Below, piece after piece: positions 49,719-59,744 of a stretch of 64,000 nucleotides of DNA. The position numbers were made by a program, and so were the translations under genes. Source of the stretch: Daphnia carinata. Lineage: Eukaryota > Arthropoda > Branchiopoda > Diplostraca > Daphniidae. Under the pieces are notes generated by a model. The model did no database searches and was not told where the DNA came from. It saw only the letters and a list, made by a program, of their open reading frames with translations. Where the stretch lies: positions 5,348,221-5,412,220 of the forward strand of contig NC_081336.1 of NCBI RefSeq assembly GCF_022539665.2, in the 5' to 3' direction. Each line of letters opens with the position of its first letter. Position 1 is the stretch's first letter.

Positions 49719-51034
49719 GCTCTCACACTTCACAGGTATATGTTAATCTTTATATTTAAAAAACACCAGCCAGCCAGCCTATATCATCTATTTCAGGGAA
49801 AAAAAATGAAACCCTAATTTGAATGGAAGTTAGATCAATTGAAGAAGAGGAAACTGAAAAGGAAAAATAACAAGATGACGTCCAAAATTAAAAAACTTGC
49901 ATAAACCACCAAGGCATCATCTAGGTAATCAACCTCTGATCATACAGAGTTTGTCAAAACACAAATTTCTGAGCAAAGAATAACAAGCACACTGCCAAAG
50001 CCAATTTTTAACAGTGGAGGCTGCCTGCTGGTTTCCAGCAAATTTGATTTTGGAGAACTAATTAACCTTTCCCAATTCTGAAAAAGACTTCTTTAGATCC
50101 AAAAGCAATGATGATTAAAATAAAAAAAGTGAAAGAAAAAATTGAAAATCTTGGAAGGCGGAGTTGAAACTGAGAAGTTGAGAAACATTGAAGAGAAACA
50201 GGCATGGGAAGGTTCTCTGCAGATAGCTGAAGGTGTAAAGGTAAACTTTCAATTTAAAAAATAAATTTTAAAATCGTCAAACAATTTTACCTTTCTGTAT
50301 TACAATAGGTAAAAAACGACGTGAATTGCTTGCTAAATCAATTAAAAAACAAGATAAAATCATACCACAAAGTAATAAGGAGTGGACGATCACATCGAAG
50401 AACAGAAAAAGAGAAAAGCCAACATTATGAAAAGGAAAAATGAAAAGATAGAACCTACAGTAATGAAATAGGCCAATTTGTCGTATGAATGACCGATACT
50501 GATTCTTCTATGAGTTAAGTCGTGTTCTGTTATGCGAAAAACGTCGTGATAGTTTTCTATAAAAATACACTGGCATGCCTTCCATGATCGTAGAAAATTT
50601 GAAGAAAAAAAAACTTGGATTCATTTAGTGACTTAATGAAAACATTCATCACAGACACATCACATTAATCAACTTAACATTAATCGCCGACTCATAAAAA
50701 AAGGTCTTTCATTGTCGAAAATAATTAAAACTGATTTTTCATTAATAGTAACTTTGTTAGCGTCAAGCGCAAAGCTTCCTTAAATTTCAGTGTAGTATGC
50801 GATGTATAATTTGGTAACCAATAGCTCCTTGAAAATGTGCGTAAGGGGAAAACAAGACACAAAAGACGTCAAAAATCATCTATAAATGCTATTCCTCTAA
50901 ACATTATTTAAGACTGTATTTAGTATGAGTAGTTATATAACAGCAATTGAAATGAAAGCTAAAGTTTCTTAACTAGCATTAGCTTTTAGCAAAGGGTAAA
51001 ATTTGCAATAAGCAAATGTGAAAAAATAGAATTC
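49719..51034. other. AT-rich, no gene supported
   Basis: Only short, broken Lys/Glu-rich reading frames on the plus strand. No repeats or promoters stand out. Confidence 0.35.
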
Positions 51035-51110
51035 AGTCACTGGAATCGTACTCGGGACTTCCGCATTACAGTCGGAAGTTCAACCACAGAATCATACTGT
51101 TATTGGAGAA
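51035..51110 (-). repeat. tRNA-like SINE block, reverse orientation
   Basis: On the minus strand GATTCTGTGGTTGAACTTCC (A-box-like) is followed by GAGTACGATTCC (B-box-like), with spacing like the other units in this window. Too diverged to be a functional tRNA. Confidence 0.4.
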
Positions 51111-51336
51111 TTGTAAAATGGTCTAAATTATAACATGGTTCAGAGTACAAAGGTAGCGCGTTTGGAAATTCTAATTCGTCTGCTATTTAACAGAGTAGAC
51201 AAACAGCTTTGTGGCGTAGCCCACATTATTATTAAACGTTTCCCTGGTTGCAAAAATAACTTATAAAAATACTTGATTTGAATCAATTTTGTTTAAAAAA
51301 ACCTACAATCAGAATTAAAAAATCAAACCAAATTCT

Positions 51337-51642
51337 GTGGGAATAGAAAATCCTAAGAATCAAGCAAAATTAATTGAAATGGCTAATTCGAATCAAAATT
51401 TTATTGGAATCAAAATTGATTCGGGGGATCACAGCCCAGCAGCTATCAAACGCCACGCGGAACTCATTAAATTTTCGTCCTTACCATGTAGTTCTTTCCT
51501 TCGTCCACGAGAAGCACTACGATATGTTGCCAGTTTTTCACTCAACCGGATGGAAAGTGCTAAACACAATGATTTGGATTCCGCAATAAAAGGGTATACG
51601 ATTCCGCAAATAAATCGGGTAAAGGCAACGTTGTGTGTTTAA
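51337..51642 (+). CDS. Unrecognised ORF, 101 aa
   Basis: A 101-residue ORF without recognised domains (MGIENPKNQAKLIEMANSNQ at the start). No flanking splice sites, promoter or homologous neighbour support it. It is listed because it is the only ORF in this stretch; bases 51643-52540 hold nothing I can name. Confidence 0.15.
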   Translation: MGIENPKNQAKLIEMANSNQNFIGIKIDSGDHSPAAIKRHAELIKFSSLPCSSFLRPREALRYVASFSLNRMESAKHNDLDSAIKGYTIPQINRVKATLCV

Positions 51643-52544
51643 TAATCGATCAAATCGAAAAAAAATTGCGGAACATTTAATAACACATAAGCATGCAACA
51701 TCGTACAGTCTAGGAACTTTGCGAGCGGATTCCGTTGAAGAGTAGACTACTAGGTAGCAAACTGGATTACGATGCCACTAAAGTGGCGAAGTTTTTCCTT
51801 GGCTATCATGGAAACAGGGTTGGGCGGAATGCAGTCAAATAAAACTCAGGATGGTCGAGAATTTTCTAATTTTATGAAAGCAACGACGACCCATGGGTTG
51901 CAACAGAACTCATTTCATGGTTGATCATTCATTATTGATTTTTTCAATACAATTCGTCGTTCAGATAATACCAAGAAGAAAGGCGTAATGCAAATCGGCT
52001 TTAGAGATGGAAGATATTTCGACAACAAATTCAGAAAGGAATAAAAGAAGTCTTGCCAGGAAAGGGAAACAAACATTCGACAGGAGGAGTCCCCACCACC
52101 TCCTCCACCTTCTTTGTCTCTTCCGTCTCGTGTAGGTTACTAAGTTAAATTCACGTAATATACAAAACAAAACAATCCTTTCTATCAATTTTCTCAGTTC
52201 CGCTTAGAGTTTTAGACTTCAGCTTGTTTATGGAAACGGGGTAATATGGTTTGTATAGAAACAGAAAAATTAAGTCATTAACATTTAATGTTTCGAAGCA
52301 ATTAATTACAGTTTAGAGATGGTGGCCAGAATAGAAACTAATCAGGGAAAATCTTCATTGAATATTTTGTAATCTACTTCATAGTATTATAAAAATATTA
52401 AAGCTGATCAAATTATGAAAACAATAGGGTAAGCGGAATCATCTTGTTTCTTCATCTTATCTTACGAGCAAAAAGATGATTAAAAATGGATGCTGCTTAT
52501 CAGAGGTAGACTGAAGCCAGTCTAAATACATTTTCAAAAAGTCC

Positions 52545-53060
52545 TGTAACAAAGGGGTATGTGCGTCGGGCTCTACTAAACGAAGGGGTAGGTAAGTCGC
52601 ATATTTCAAACGAAAAGGTAGGAGTGTCGGACTGTTTTTACAGAAGGGGTAGATGTGTCGGAGTGTATTAACCGCACGGGTAGGTGTGCCGATCAATTTC
52701 CAGTGAAGAAGTACGGATGTCGGACTTTATTAATCGAAAGGGTAAATATGTCGGACTGTATTAATCAAAGGGGTAGGTGAGTCGGACTGTATTAATCGAA
52801 AGGGTAGGTGTGTCGGACTAAATAAATCAAAAGGGTAGGTATGTCGATCAGTGTTCAGCGAAGGGGTAGGTATGTCGGTCTCAGTTAAACAAATAGATAG
52901 ATAAGACGGCTTTTTAAAAATAAATTTTTAAAGGGGTAGCTGTAAAGGGAGCGTTTTTAAATTCTTTATTGGGTACATATGTCGGGGTAGCTTTGACGGG
53001 AAATGTTTGTTGTTTTTTGGGGTACGTCTGTCGAAACCTCTAGGTACTTATGAAGAGGGG
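52545..53060 (+). repeat. 31-bp degenerate minisatellite
   Basis: About eleven copies of a unit close to AAAGGGGTAGGTATGTCGGA plus CTGTATTAATCG, 30-33 bases each, run to about 52890. More decayed GGGGTA...GTCG copies continue to 53060. It borders the inverted satellite block. Confidence 0.8.
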
Positions 53061-53078
53061 TACCACTGTCTCTATCCC

Positions 53079-53363
53079 ATTCAAACAGCGTCAAATATAC
53101 GTGTATTCAATGTGAATATAGTGTTGTAGAATCAGTTTCAATATCAACATTCAAAAAGTATCAAATATACGTGTATTCAATGTGAATATAGTGTGATACA
53201 AAGAGTTTCAATATCTACATTCAAACAGCATCAAATATACGTGTATTCAATGTGAATATAGTGTTATTGAATCAGTTTCATGATCTACATTCAAACAGTA
53301 TCAAATATACGTGTATTCAATGTGAATAAAGTGTAATACACTGAGTTTCAATATCTACATTCA
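53079..53363 (-). repeat. 70-bp satellite, block 6, inverted (about 4 monomers)
   Basis: The same monomer appears as its reverse complement (TACGTGTATTCAATGTGAAT). A and B variants alternate. It is interrupted by the Copia element and continues in block 7. Confidence 0.95.
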
Positions 53364-53632
53364 TGTTGAAATATCATTATGAGCATGTTACGGAAACCTA
53401 TTTAGGTTGCTGAACCATCGTTTGTTGTTTATCCTAACCCTCGGTTGTTCTCTTCATGTGTAGGCGTCACCTTATGGCCCCCCCTTCTCTTTCAAACTCC
53501 GTATAAAAAGGTACTCTGTCGTAATATAAGTTTGGATGTTATAAACTGATTATTCTTTCCATTTGGATATCGAACTGAGAGCTAAGGTAACTTATATAAA
53601 CGGTACTGAATAAACTCTCACTAATTCCAACA
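53364..53632 (+). repeat. Copia 5' LTR with TATA box
   Basis: 269 bp. TATAAAAAG at 53502-53510 is a good TATA box and GAATAAACTC near 53609 a polyadenylation signal. A G-run difference and about a dozen substitutions separate it from the 3' copy. Confidence 0.95.
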
Positions 53633-53646
53633 GGTTATGGGCCCAG
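53633..53646 (+). promoter_or_regulatory. Copia primer-binding site (initiator tRNA-Met, anticodon arm)
   Basis: GGTTATGGGCCCAG directly follows the LTR and is the exact complement of CTGGGCCCATAACC of eukaryotic initiator tRNA-Met. Half-tRNA priming of this kind is known for Copia. Confidence 0.88.
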
Positions 53647-53828
53647 AATTACAGAATCTTCCCAAAATTAATATGGCAGGAAGCGGTGACATTTCAATCA
53701 AAGCATTACAAAATGTTCCCAAGTTCGACGGATCCAATTACCGTGAATGGCATTTTGAATTGGATCTGGTGTTGAAACTGTTGGATCTTTCAATGATTGT
53801 GGCAGGACATGAAGTGCGACCAGAAGAG

Positions 53829-54105
53829 GTATTTACCTATTTTTTTTAGCTTCGCAGTTGAAACTATTTCTGCGAGTAACACAACTTTGTTTGCCTCTGC
53901 ATAGTTTTTCAATGTCTTACATTCCAACTGTCACTGACAATCACACAGTTTAGAAGTACAATTCTGGTTTATTTACACCATTTCAGTTTTACAATTCACA
54001 ACTGTCACTGTCAATCACACAGTTCAAAAGTTACATTGCTAACCCAAAATGGCAAATGAAATCACAGTAACTACACATAACTTCTCGTTTGTATTGTGTT
54101 ATTAG
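53829..54105 (+). other. Copia intron 1 (277 nt, phase 0)
   Basis: GAG|GTATTTACC to GTGTTATTAG|ACC. It is full of stops in the coding frame and contains two copies of a 28-base CAACTGTCACTG... repeat. Flanking codons join in frame. Confidence 0.75.
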
Positions 54106-54343
54106 ACCTCTAATGGTGACCGAATCACAAACGAAGCAATTATCAATAGCTGGATCAAGAAAGACATTACAGCACGAAACTGCATATTCAGTACGTTAAC
54201 AAGAGAAATGAAACAAAACTTGTACACTCCTGGTTTGACTGCAGCCGATATGTGGAAAAAGTTGAATAATCAATATCAGATCAACACCGTGGAACAGATA
54301 CATCTCATTTGGCAAAATTTCTATGATTTCTACTACACACAAG

Positions 54344-54404
54344 GTATTTACAATTTAAAGTTATTGATACACATCTCTCACTTCATATCAACCTCTTCCA
54401 ACAG
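54344..54404 (+). other. Copia intron 2 (61 nt, phase 1)
   Basis: CAAG|GTATTTACAA to CCTCTTCCAACAG|GTG with a polypyrimidine tract. Frame is restored across it. Confidence 0.75.
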
Positions 54405-55034
54405 GTGATGACATGCGAACACATCTACAAAAACTATCAACATGTGTAGATAGACTGAGGGAACGAAACCTAGCCATCGAAGAAATTCAAGTCGTTAGCA
54501 AAGCCCTAGCTACCTTACCTGAGAGATTTAGAGTAGTGAGATCAGTCTGGTCAAGTGTTACAGTACACGAACGCACACTAGAAAACCTACTCCAACGTTT
54601 ATTGTCTGAAGAAAATGTGATGGAATCCTACTCAAAACAAGGAACAAGCAACGACGGAGCCTTTCGAGCCCTTAATGGAAGCAGAGGAGGTTATGGTCGT
54701 GGTAATTACTGAGGAGGACACTTTGGAATAAGAGGAGGGTTCATCAACAAATATGGAAGACATAATCACCAGTCTCTACCGAATTATAATGACACTCGGC
54801 CAAGATGCAACTACTGCAAGATCCGGGGCCATGAAGAGAAAGAGTGTTTTAAGAAAAAGAGAGCAGAAAAAGTGAAAAGCAATGAAGAATGGGGCATGGC
54901 ATCACCATCTTTATTTGATCGCAGGAGTATCTTTGCCTTCTTTGCCGATTCGGGAGCAACCAGACACATGTCAGACCAAAAAAGTTTTTTCTCAACTATT
55001 ACACCAATTGAAGAAGGAAAATGGTCTGTGTCAG

Positions 55035-55108
55035 GTAAACGACATACTAAACACACGATGTCTAAATGGATTTTTTCCTTTTTATTCTTTCTTTCTCTCT
55101 TTTACAAG
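55035..55108 (+). other. Copia intron 3 (74 nt, phase 1)
   Basis: TCAG|GTAAACGAC to TCTCTCTTTTACAAG|GC. It splits a Gly codon in the protease region; the joined context matches the family pattern. Confidence 0.8.
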
Positions 55109-55293
55109 GCATTGGCGATACAAAACTAAACGTACTGGGGAAAGGAGACATCAACGTAACCATAGTATTGGACCAAACAATAACGCATTCGACTATGAAA
55201 GACGCACTATACGTCCCAGAACTAGGAACAAACCTTTTTTCAATAGGCGCAGCTGCCAATAATGGAATAGAAGCACAATTTCGTGGAAACAAG

Positions 55294-55348
55294 GTGCAAT
55301 CCAACACAACAAACAAAATAAACCCAATTTATATGTCTCTCCACTTAG
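55294..55348 (+). other. Copia intron 4 (55 nt, phase 0)
   Basis: AAG|GTGCAATCC to TGTCTCTCCACTTAG|GTA. Reading through it instead gives a non-family sequence and a stop; skipping it restores the expected residues. Confidence 0.7.
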
Positions 55349-55391
55349 GTATTCTTCTACAAGAACGACAAAATAGTCCTCACCTGGAAAA

Positions 55392-55949
55392 GAACACTGG
55401 AAAGCAGCCAAAAGAATTCTAGCGTATCTCAAGAAAACAGTGAACTTTGGAATCCGATTTGGTGGGGGAAGTAGTCTACTAGTCGGATACTGTGATTCCG
55501 ACAATGCAGGTGACTTAGAGACTCGTCGGTCAACCTCGGGCTCGATATTTATTTTCCTAGGAGGACCTATTTCATGGTTCAGTCGACGTCAAACGTGTGT
55601 AGCTTTATCCACAACTGAAGCGGAATTCATGGCAGCGGTAGAAGCTATAAAAGAAGCGATATGGCTCCAACGACTGTTGATGGAGCTGGGGTGGCCAAAA
55701 AAACCCACAGAACTAAGATGCGACAATCAAGGAGCAATCGCGCTAATAAAAAATCCCGTATTCCATCAACGCACGAAGCACATGGACGTGAGATTCTTCT
55801 TCATCAGGGATGCAGAAGAACAAAAGAAAATCAACATCTCCTATATTAATACCAATGAGCAATTAGCATATATCTTTACCAAAGCGCTAGCTTATCCTAG
55901 ATTCAGTAAATTGTGTGAATTATTGAACATTGTGGAAATTCCACAATAG
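55392..55949 (+). CDS. Copia RNase H domain
   Basis: Starting with WKAAKRILAYLKKTVNFGIR just after the deletion junction, the frame carries a complete Ty1/Copia RNase H: GYCDSDNAGDLETRRSTSGS, ALSTTEAEFMAAVEAIKEA, LRCDNQGAIALIKNP, RTKHMDVRFFFIRD. The catalytic acidic residues are present. The upstream junction at about 55391 fuses protease-side sequence out of frame to this domain, removing integrase and RT. The stop at 55947-55949 is the natural C-terminus, 19 bases before the 3' LTR. Confidence 0.9.
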   Translation, partial: EHWKAAKRILAYLKKTVNFGIRFGGGSSLLVGYCDSDNAGDLETRRSTSGSIFIFLGGPISWFSRRQTCVALSTTEAEFMAAVEAIKEAIWLQRLLMELGWPKKPTELRCDNQGAIALIKNPVFHQRTKHMDVRFFFIRDAEEQKKINISYINTNEQLAYIFTKALAYPRFSKLCELLNIVEIPQ

Positions 55950-55960
55950 ATGCTCATAAT

Positions 55961-55968
55961 GAGAGGAG
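55961..55968 (+). other. Copia polypurine tract
   Basis: AGAGGAGG abuts the 3' LTR. Confidence 0.7.
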
Positions 55969-56240
55969 GTGTTGAAATATCATTATGAGCATGTTACGGA
56001 AACCTATTTAGGTTGCTGAACCATCGTGTGTTGTTTATCCCTAACCCTCGGTTGTTCTCTTCATGTGTAGGTGTCGCCTTATGCCCCCCCCTTTCTCTTT
56101 CAAACTCCGTATAAAAAGGTACTCTGTCCTGATATAAGTTTGGATGTTATAAACTGATTATTCTTTCCATTTGGATATCGAACAGAGAGCTAGGGTAAGT
56201 TATACAAACTGTACTGAATAAACTCTCACTAATTCCAACA
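55969..56240 (+). repeat. Copia 3' LTR
   Basis: 272 bp, TGTTGAAATATC to ATTCCAACA, about 95% identical by eye to the 5' LTR. Confidence 0.95.
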
Positions 56241-57078
56241 ATTCAAACAGCATCAAATATACGTGTATTCAATGTGAATATCGTGTTATAGAATCAGTTT
56301 GATGATCTACATTCAAACAGTATCAAATATAAGTGTATTCAATGTGAATACAGGGTGATACAGTGAGTTTCAATATATACATTCAAACAGTATCAAATAT
56401 ACGTTAATTCAATGTGAATATAGTGTGATACAGAATCAGTTTCAATATCAACATTCAAACAGCATCAAATATACGTGTATTCAATGTGAATATGGTGTGA
56501 TACAATCAGTTTCGTGATCTACATTCAAACAGTATCAAATATACGTGTATTCAATTTGAATATAGTATACTACAGTGAAATTCAATATCTACATTACAAC
56601 AGCATCAAATATACGTTTATTCAATGTGAATATAGAGTTATAGAATCAGTTTCATGATTTACGTTCGAACAGTATCAAATATACGTGTATTCAATGTGAA
56701 TATAGTATAATACAGTGAGTTTCAATATCTACATTCAAACAGCATCAAATATACGTGTATTCAATGTGAATATAGTGTTTTAAAATCAGTTTCATGATCT
56801 ACGTTCAAATAGTATCAAATATACGTGTATTCAATGTGAATATAGTGTAAAAGAATCAGTTTCATGATGTACATTCAAACAGTATCAAATATACCTGTTT
56901 TCAATGTGAATATAGTATAATACAGTGAGTTTCAATATCTACATTCCAACAGCATCAAATATACGTTTATTCAATGTGAATATAGTGTTATAGAATCAGT
57001 TTCATGATCTACATTCAAACAGTATCAAATATACGTGCATTTAATGTGAATATACTGTGATACAGTGAGTTTCAATAT
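56241..57078 (-). repeat. 70-bp satellite, block 7, inverted (about 12 monomers)
   Basis: Continues block 6 in phase after the Copia insertion. Monomers are reverse complements of those in blocks 1-5 and alternate A and B types. Confidence 0.95.
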
Positions 57079-57084
57079 GATTTG

Positions 57085-57290
57085 CGGTGAAATAGGACTG
57101 AAACGAAATAGGACTGGAGGAATAGGACTGAAAACTTCCAGTCCTATTTCTACCGGAGAAACTGGACTGGGAGAAATAGGAGTGACTTTTTAAAACATTT
57201 AGGAGAGTCCTATTTGTCCATGCCAACAGTCCTATTTCTCCGTGCCGATCGGTCCTATCTCTCCTTAGAAATAGTCCTATTTATTTTATT
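57085..57290. repeat. AATAGGACT direct and inverted short repeats
   Basis: About ten copies of GAAATAGGACTG or its complement CAGTCCTATTTC. The left half is mainly forward, the right half mainly reverse, so the region can fold on itself. No ORF. Confidence 0.6.
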
Positions 57291-57559
57291 TTGTTCTAAT
57301 AGGAACGATATGCCTCCAATCCGGTAAGCAACATAATGCGGTTGATATCCATTTCCCTTTGTAAAAAGCCGATGGTGTTAACTCATTACTTAAATGGTTC
57401 ACCAAACATTTATCTTTTATCCTATTTTAATTTAAATTGCAGGGGACCATGAAATATGTTATATCTAATATAGTTCATTTAATTAAGTACTACTACGGCC
57501 ACACCAGAAATATTTATTACATTTTTCTTACTTTTTAGTGCATAAATAAATTTTCCAGT
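57291..57559. other. AT-rich, nothing recognised
   Basis: No ORF or repeat identified between the AATAGGACT region and the SINE-like unit. Confidence 0.35.
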
Positions 57560-57599
57560 TGCAGTCATGTTGTATTTGCTTATACAACTATCAGCAATG

Positions 57600-57700
57600 A
57601 TAAGCATTCAAGTCTTACCACATCTGTAGCACTCTAAGCTGTGACATGGGTAGTCCTGTGTTCGATTCCCTGTAGTTGCATTTCTTCTGAGTTTTTTAAT
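57600..57700 (+). repeat. tRNA-like SINE block
   Basis: TCTGTAGCACTCTAAGCTGTG is followed by CCTGTGTTCGATTCCCTG, which contains a consensus B box (GTTCGATTCC). It resembles the units at 47.6-49.3 kb and 62.5 kb in arrangement. Confidence 0.45.
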
Positions 57701-58022
57701 AACATTTGCGGTTAAGTTAACTATGAATCGTTGAAGAATGTTAATGAATCTTCGCCTTTATGAAAACTAGTTCCTCACCAAGAGCAAGAAGAACTGTTGA
57801 GATAGAAGAGAATGGATGAGAGAGGAGATGGTAGATGGGCGAAAAATAAATTATTTGTAATTATTGTGAATAATTATTGTAACATTTTAACAATTCCTCA
57901 ACTTCTTTACCAAGAAGAGGATTCTACCACAGAAGTGGATGGCCAAGCATTACTCATCAAGTGACGTATGCCAAAGGATTAAGTTAATATTTATATTGAC
58001 ATTGAAATAAAATTGATGAAGA

Positions 58023-58328
58023 AGATTTATGGGTGCTAAAGCCAAGGAAGTTGAAGATGGTTGTCGGCGGTGAATAGAAAGCAGAGATTTGCAGAAGTAA
58101 AAGATCATCGGCTTTAGCAGATTAAGATTTATGGGTGCTTAAGACGAAGAAGTCAAAGATTGTTGCCGGCGGCGAATCGAAAGAAAAGATTTAGAAAGGT
58201 CAGAGATCTTCGGATTAAGCAGCTTAAGACTTATGGTTGCACCACATTTAATGACTACTCCATACGACGTTGTATGCCGGAAGCTGATGACGCTTGCCTG
58301 CGGCGAATTGAAAGAAAAGGCTTACGTA
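58023..58328 (+). repeat. 102-bp tandem repeat, three units
   Basis: ATTTATGGGTGCT recurs at about 58025 and 58127 and as ACTTATGGTTGCA at 58229, 102 bases apart. Each unit contains TGTYGSCGGCGRATMGAAAG. The array ends about 100 bases before the TATA box of the FLYWCH gene. Confidence 0.75.
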
Positions 58329-58428
58329 AATCCAGGTAATCTTCACTCACCGCAACAGCAAGAAGTGTTTCCTTCCTATTTGCCGAGAGGTGTAGTAGCG
58401 TTTGGCTCCTCCCCTTTTTGGCCGACTG

Positions 58429-58435
58429 TATATAT
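58429..58435 (+). promoter_or_regulatory. TATA box of FLYWCH-type gene
   Basis: TATATAT lies about 70 bases before the first ATG (58502, context CCATGTC). Confidence 0.5.
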
Positions 58436-58501
58436 GGATACAATAATACCATACAACTTTAATAGTTCGTCTTAGACTTTGATCTAGCACTTACCATTAC
58501 C

Positions 58502-59705
58502 ATGTCTTCAGCTCGCTTTAATGTTCGGGATGCAAATCCAGTGTTATCGGCCGGAAGCAATTCTGCGTTTGCCTAGGCTGCCATGTTCCTGTCCATCGTC
58601 TTTGTTGTGGTGTTACCTTCGTAGAGTTGTTCGTTGTGGTCGTCCTAAGAGATTGCTGAAGCCAAGGAGCATTTTCGATCCTTCCGACGTAGGCAAGAAA
58701 AAGCCTCTAGTTCCAGCTTCTCCACGTCGTCCCTCATCACCACGACAACGATCAACTCCTCGCACATCTCCTCAGACTAATTCTCCGCGTCGTCCAGCAA
58801 CTCCGTCTTCTCCAACCTCCCCACTTTCTCCGTTGACAATGTCACCTTTGGTGAGTCTTGTTGTATCTCCTTTTCTTTTTATGTTGTCTCCTCTTCTTAG
58901 GTCAACTCTTCCAGTTCCACCACCACGACGAAGACGCAGGGCCCAACCTCAGCTACCAGACCTGTCTCCAGAAGCTGCAATCCCAAGGAGTTCATATGCA
59001 AGCGATGGAAGAAGAGAAGAAACATTTGCCGAACCCAGCGAATCGACAATGGAGGTATATATTTCTTCTTTATCGCAACATGTCTTAGTATTTTATTAAC
59101 TTAACGTTTTTGTTAGCAATCATCGTATGAGGAACCGACGGAGCCATCCTACAAGATTCATGGCGAGGGAACGAACAAGGGACTTCATAAGCTTACTGAT
59201 GGATTAGGTAATAATTCGAAGTGCTAATTCGAATTCGAATTGCTAGACTAAAAGAGGAATTCCTTTCTTACTATAGGGTTTTGCTTCAGCAAAAAAGCCA
59301 TCAGTAAGAGCACATATACATGGCGCGCTGTACCTCCCGAACTTCTGGAAACCCATGTAAAGCTATCGTGAAACAAAAGAAAACTCCCCTTTTGGATTGT
59401 TTGCTTAATTACGATAATGCTGAATTCACCCTTGTTCCCCACGATCAAGAGAACACCCACAATCACCCACCAGACATTGGAAACCAGAAAACGGTAAGTG
59501 TTTTTAGAAAAAATTTAATTTGAGTTTCTAAATGTGTAACTTGCAATATTTATACATAGATTGACATCTTTAGAGAATCGAAGAAAGCCTGCGTCGATCA
59601 ACAGTTTACGGACCCCAGGGATATCTTATTTGCCGAATTGAAGAAACGCAAGTCCATAGAAGGAAGACACATGCCGGATGCTGATTTGGCCACTCGTCGT
59701 TTACG
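58502..59705 (+). pseudogene. FLYWCH zinc-finger gene, truncated and frame-broken
   Basis: Exon-like parts: to 59054 (Ser/Pro/Arg-rich, SPRRPSSPRQRSTPRTSPQT), 59117-59207, 59277-59493 and 59560-59705, with GT-AG junctions. Together they lead into a FLYWCH domain: GLHKLTDGL, then, in the third part, Trp-Arg-Cys, CTSRTSGNPCKAIV and HDQENTHNHPPD (Cys2His2). A two-base GC excess in GGCGCGCTG near 59322 shifts the frame between the Trp/Arg and the Cys. The first ATG (58502) gives only 24 codons; the long frame starts at 58521. After LATRRLR the gene is cut, and LTR sequence of E2 follows. Such genes often continue into a MULE-type transposase domain; none remains here. Confidence 0.7.
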
Positions 59706-59744
59706 GTACATTAAATAACTAAATTATATCATGATTATGGTTAA

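Larger units (their letters stand above)
53637..55391 (+). pseudogene. gag: Copia Gag and protease, five exons, one nonsense codon
   Basis: Exon-like blocks 53637-53828, 54106-54343, 54405-55034, 55109-55293 and 55349-55391 keep one reading frame when the GT-AG intervals are skipped. Block 1 has KFDGSNYREWHFELDLVLK. Block 2 has INSWIKKDITARNCIFSTLT. Block 3 has LPERFRVVRSVWSSV, a CCHC knuckle (CNYCKIRGHEEKEC) and the protease site ADSGATRHMSD. Block 4 has LNVLGKGDINV and ALYVPELGTNLFSIG. Block 5 gives FFYKNDKIVLTW. A TGA at 54710-54712 inside block 3 breaks translation. The ATG at 53637 lies within the primer-binding site, as is common when Gag starts close to the LTR. Confidence 0.8.
53364..56240 (+). 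mobile_element. Copia-type LTR element, internally deleted, with introns
   Basis: LTRs 53364-53632 and 55969-56240 start TGTTGAAATATC and end ATTCCAACA, and the 5-bp duplication ATTCA flanks both ends (53359-53363, 56241-56245). The primer site matches the anticodon arm of initiator tRNA-Met, as in Copia elements. Coding order is Gag, protease start, then RNase H; integrase and RT are deleted. LTRs differ at roughly a dozen positions. Four GT-AG introns interrupt the Gag-protease coding sequence. Confidence 0.93.

Noticed and set aside
58851-58900. GT-AG intron of 50 nt in the FLYWCH gene
   Set aside because: Splice signals look good, but removing it shifts the downstream frame so that the next exon junction leads to a stop; the unspliced frame continues properly into the FLYWCH exons.
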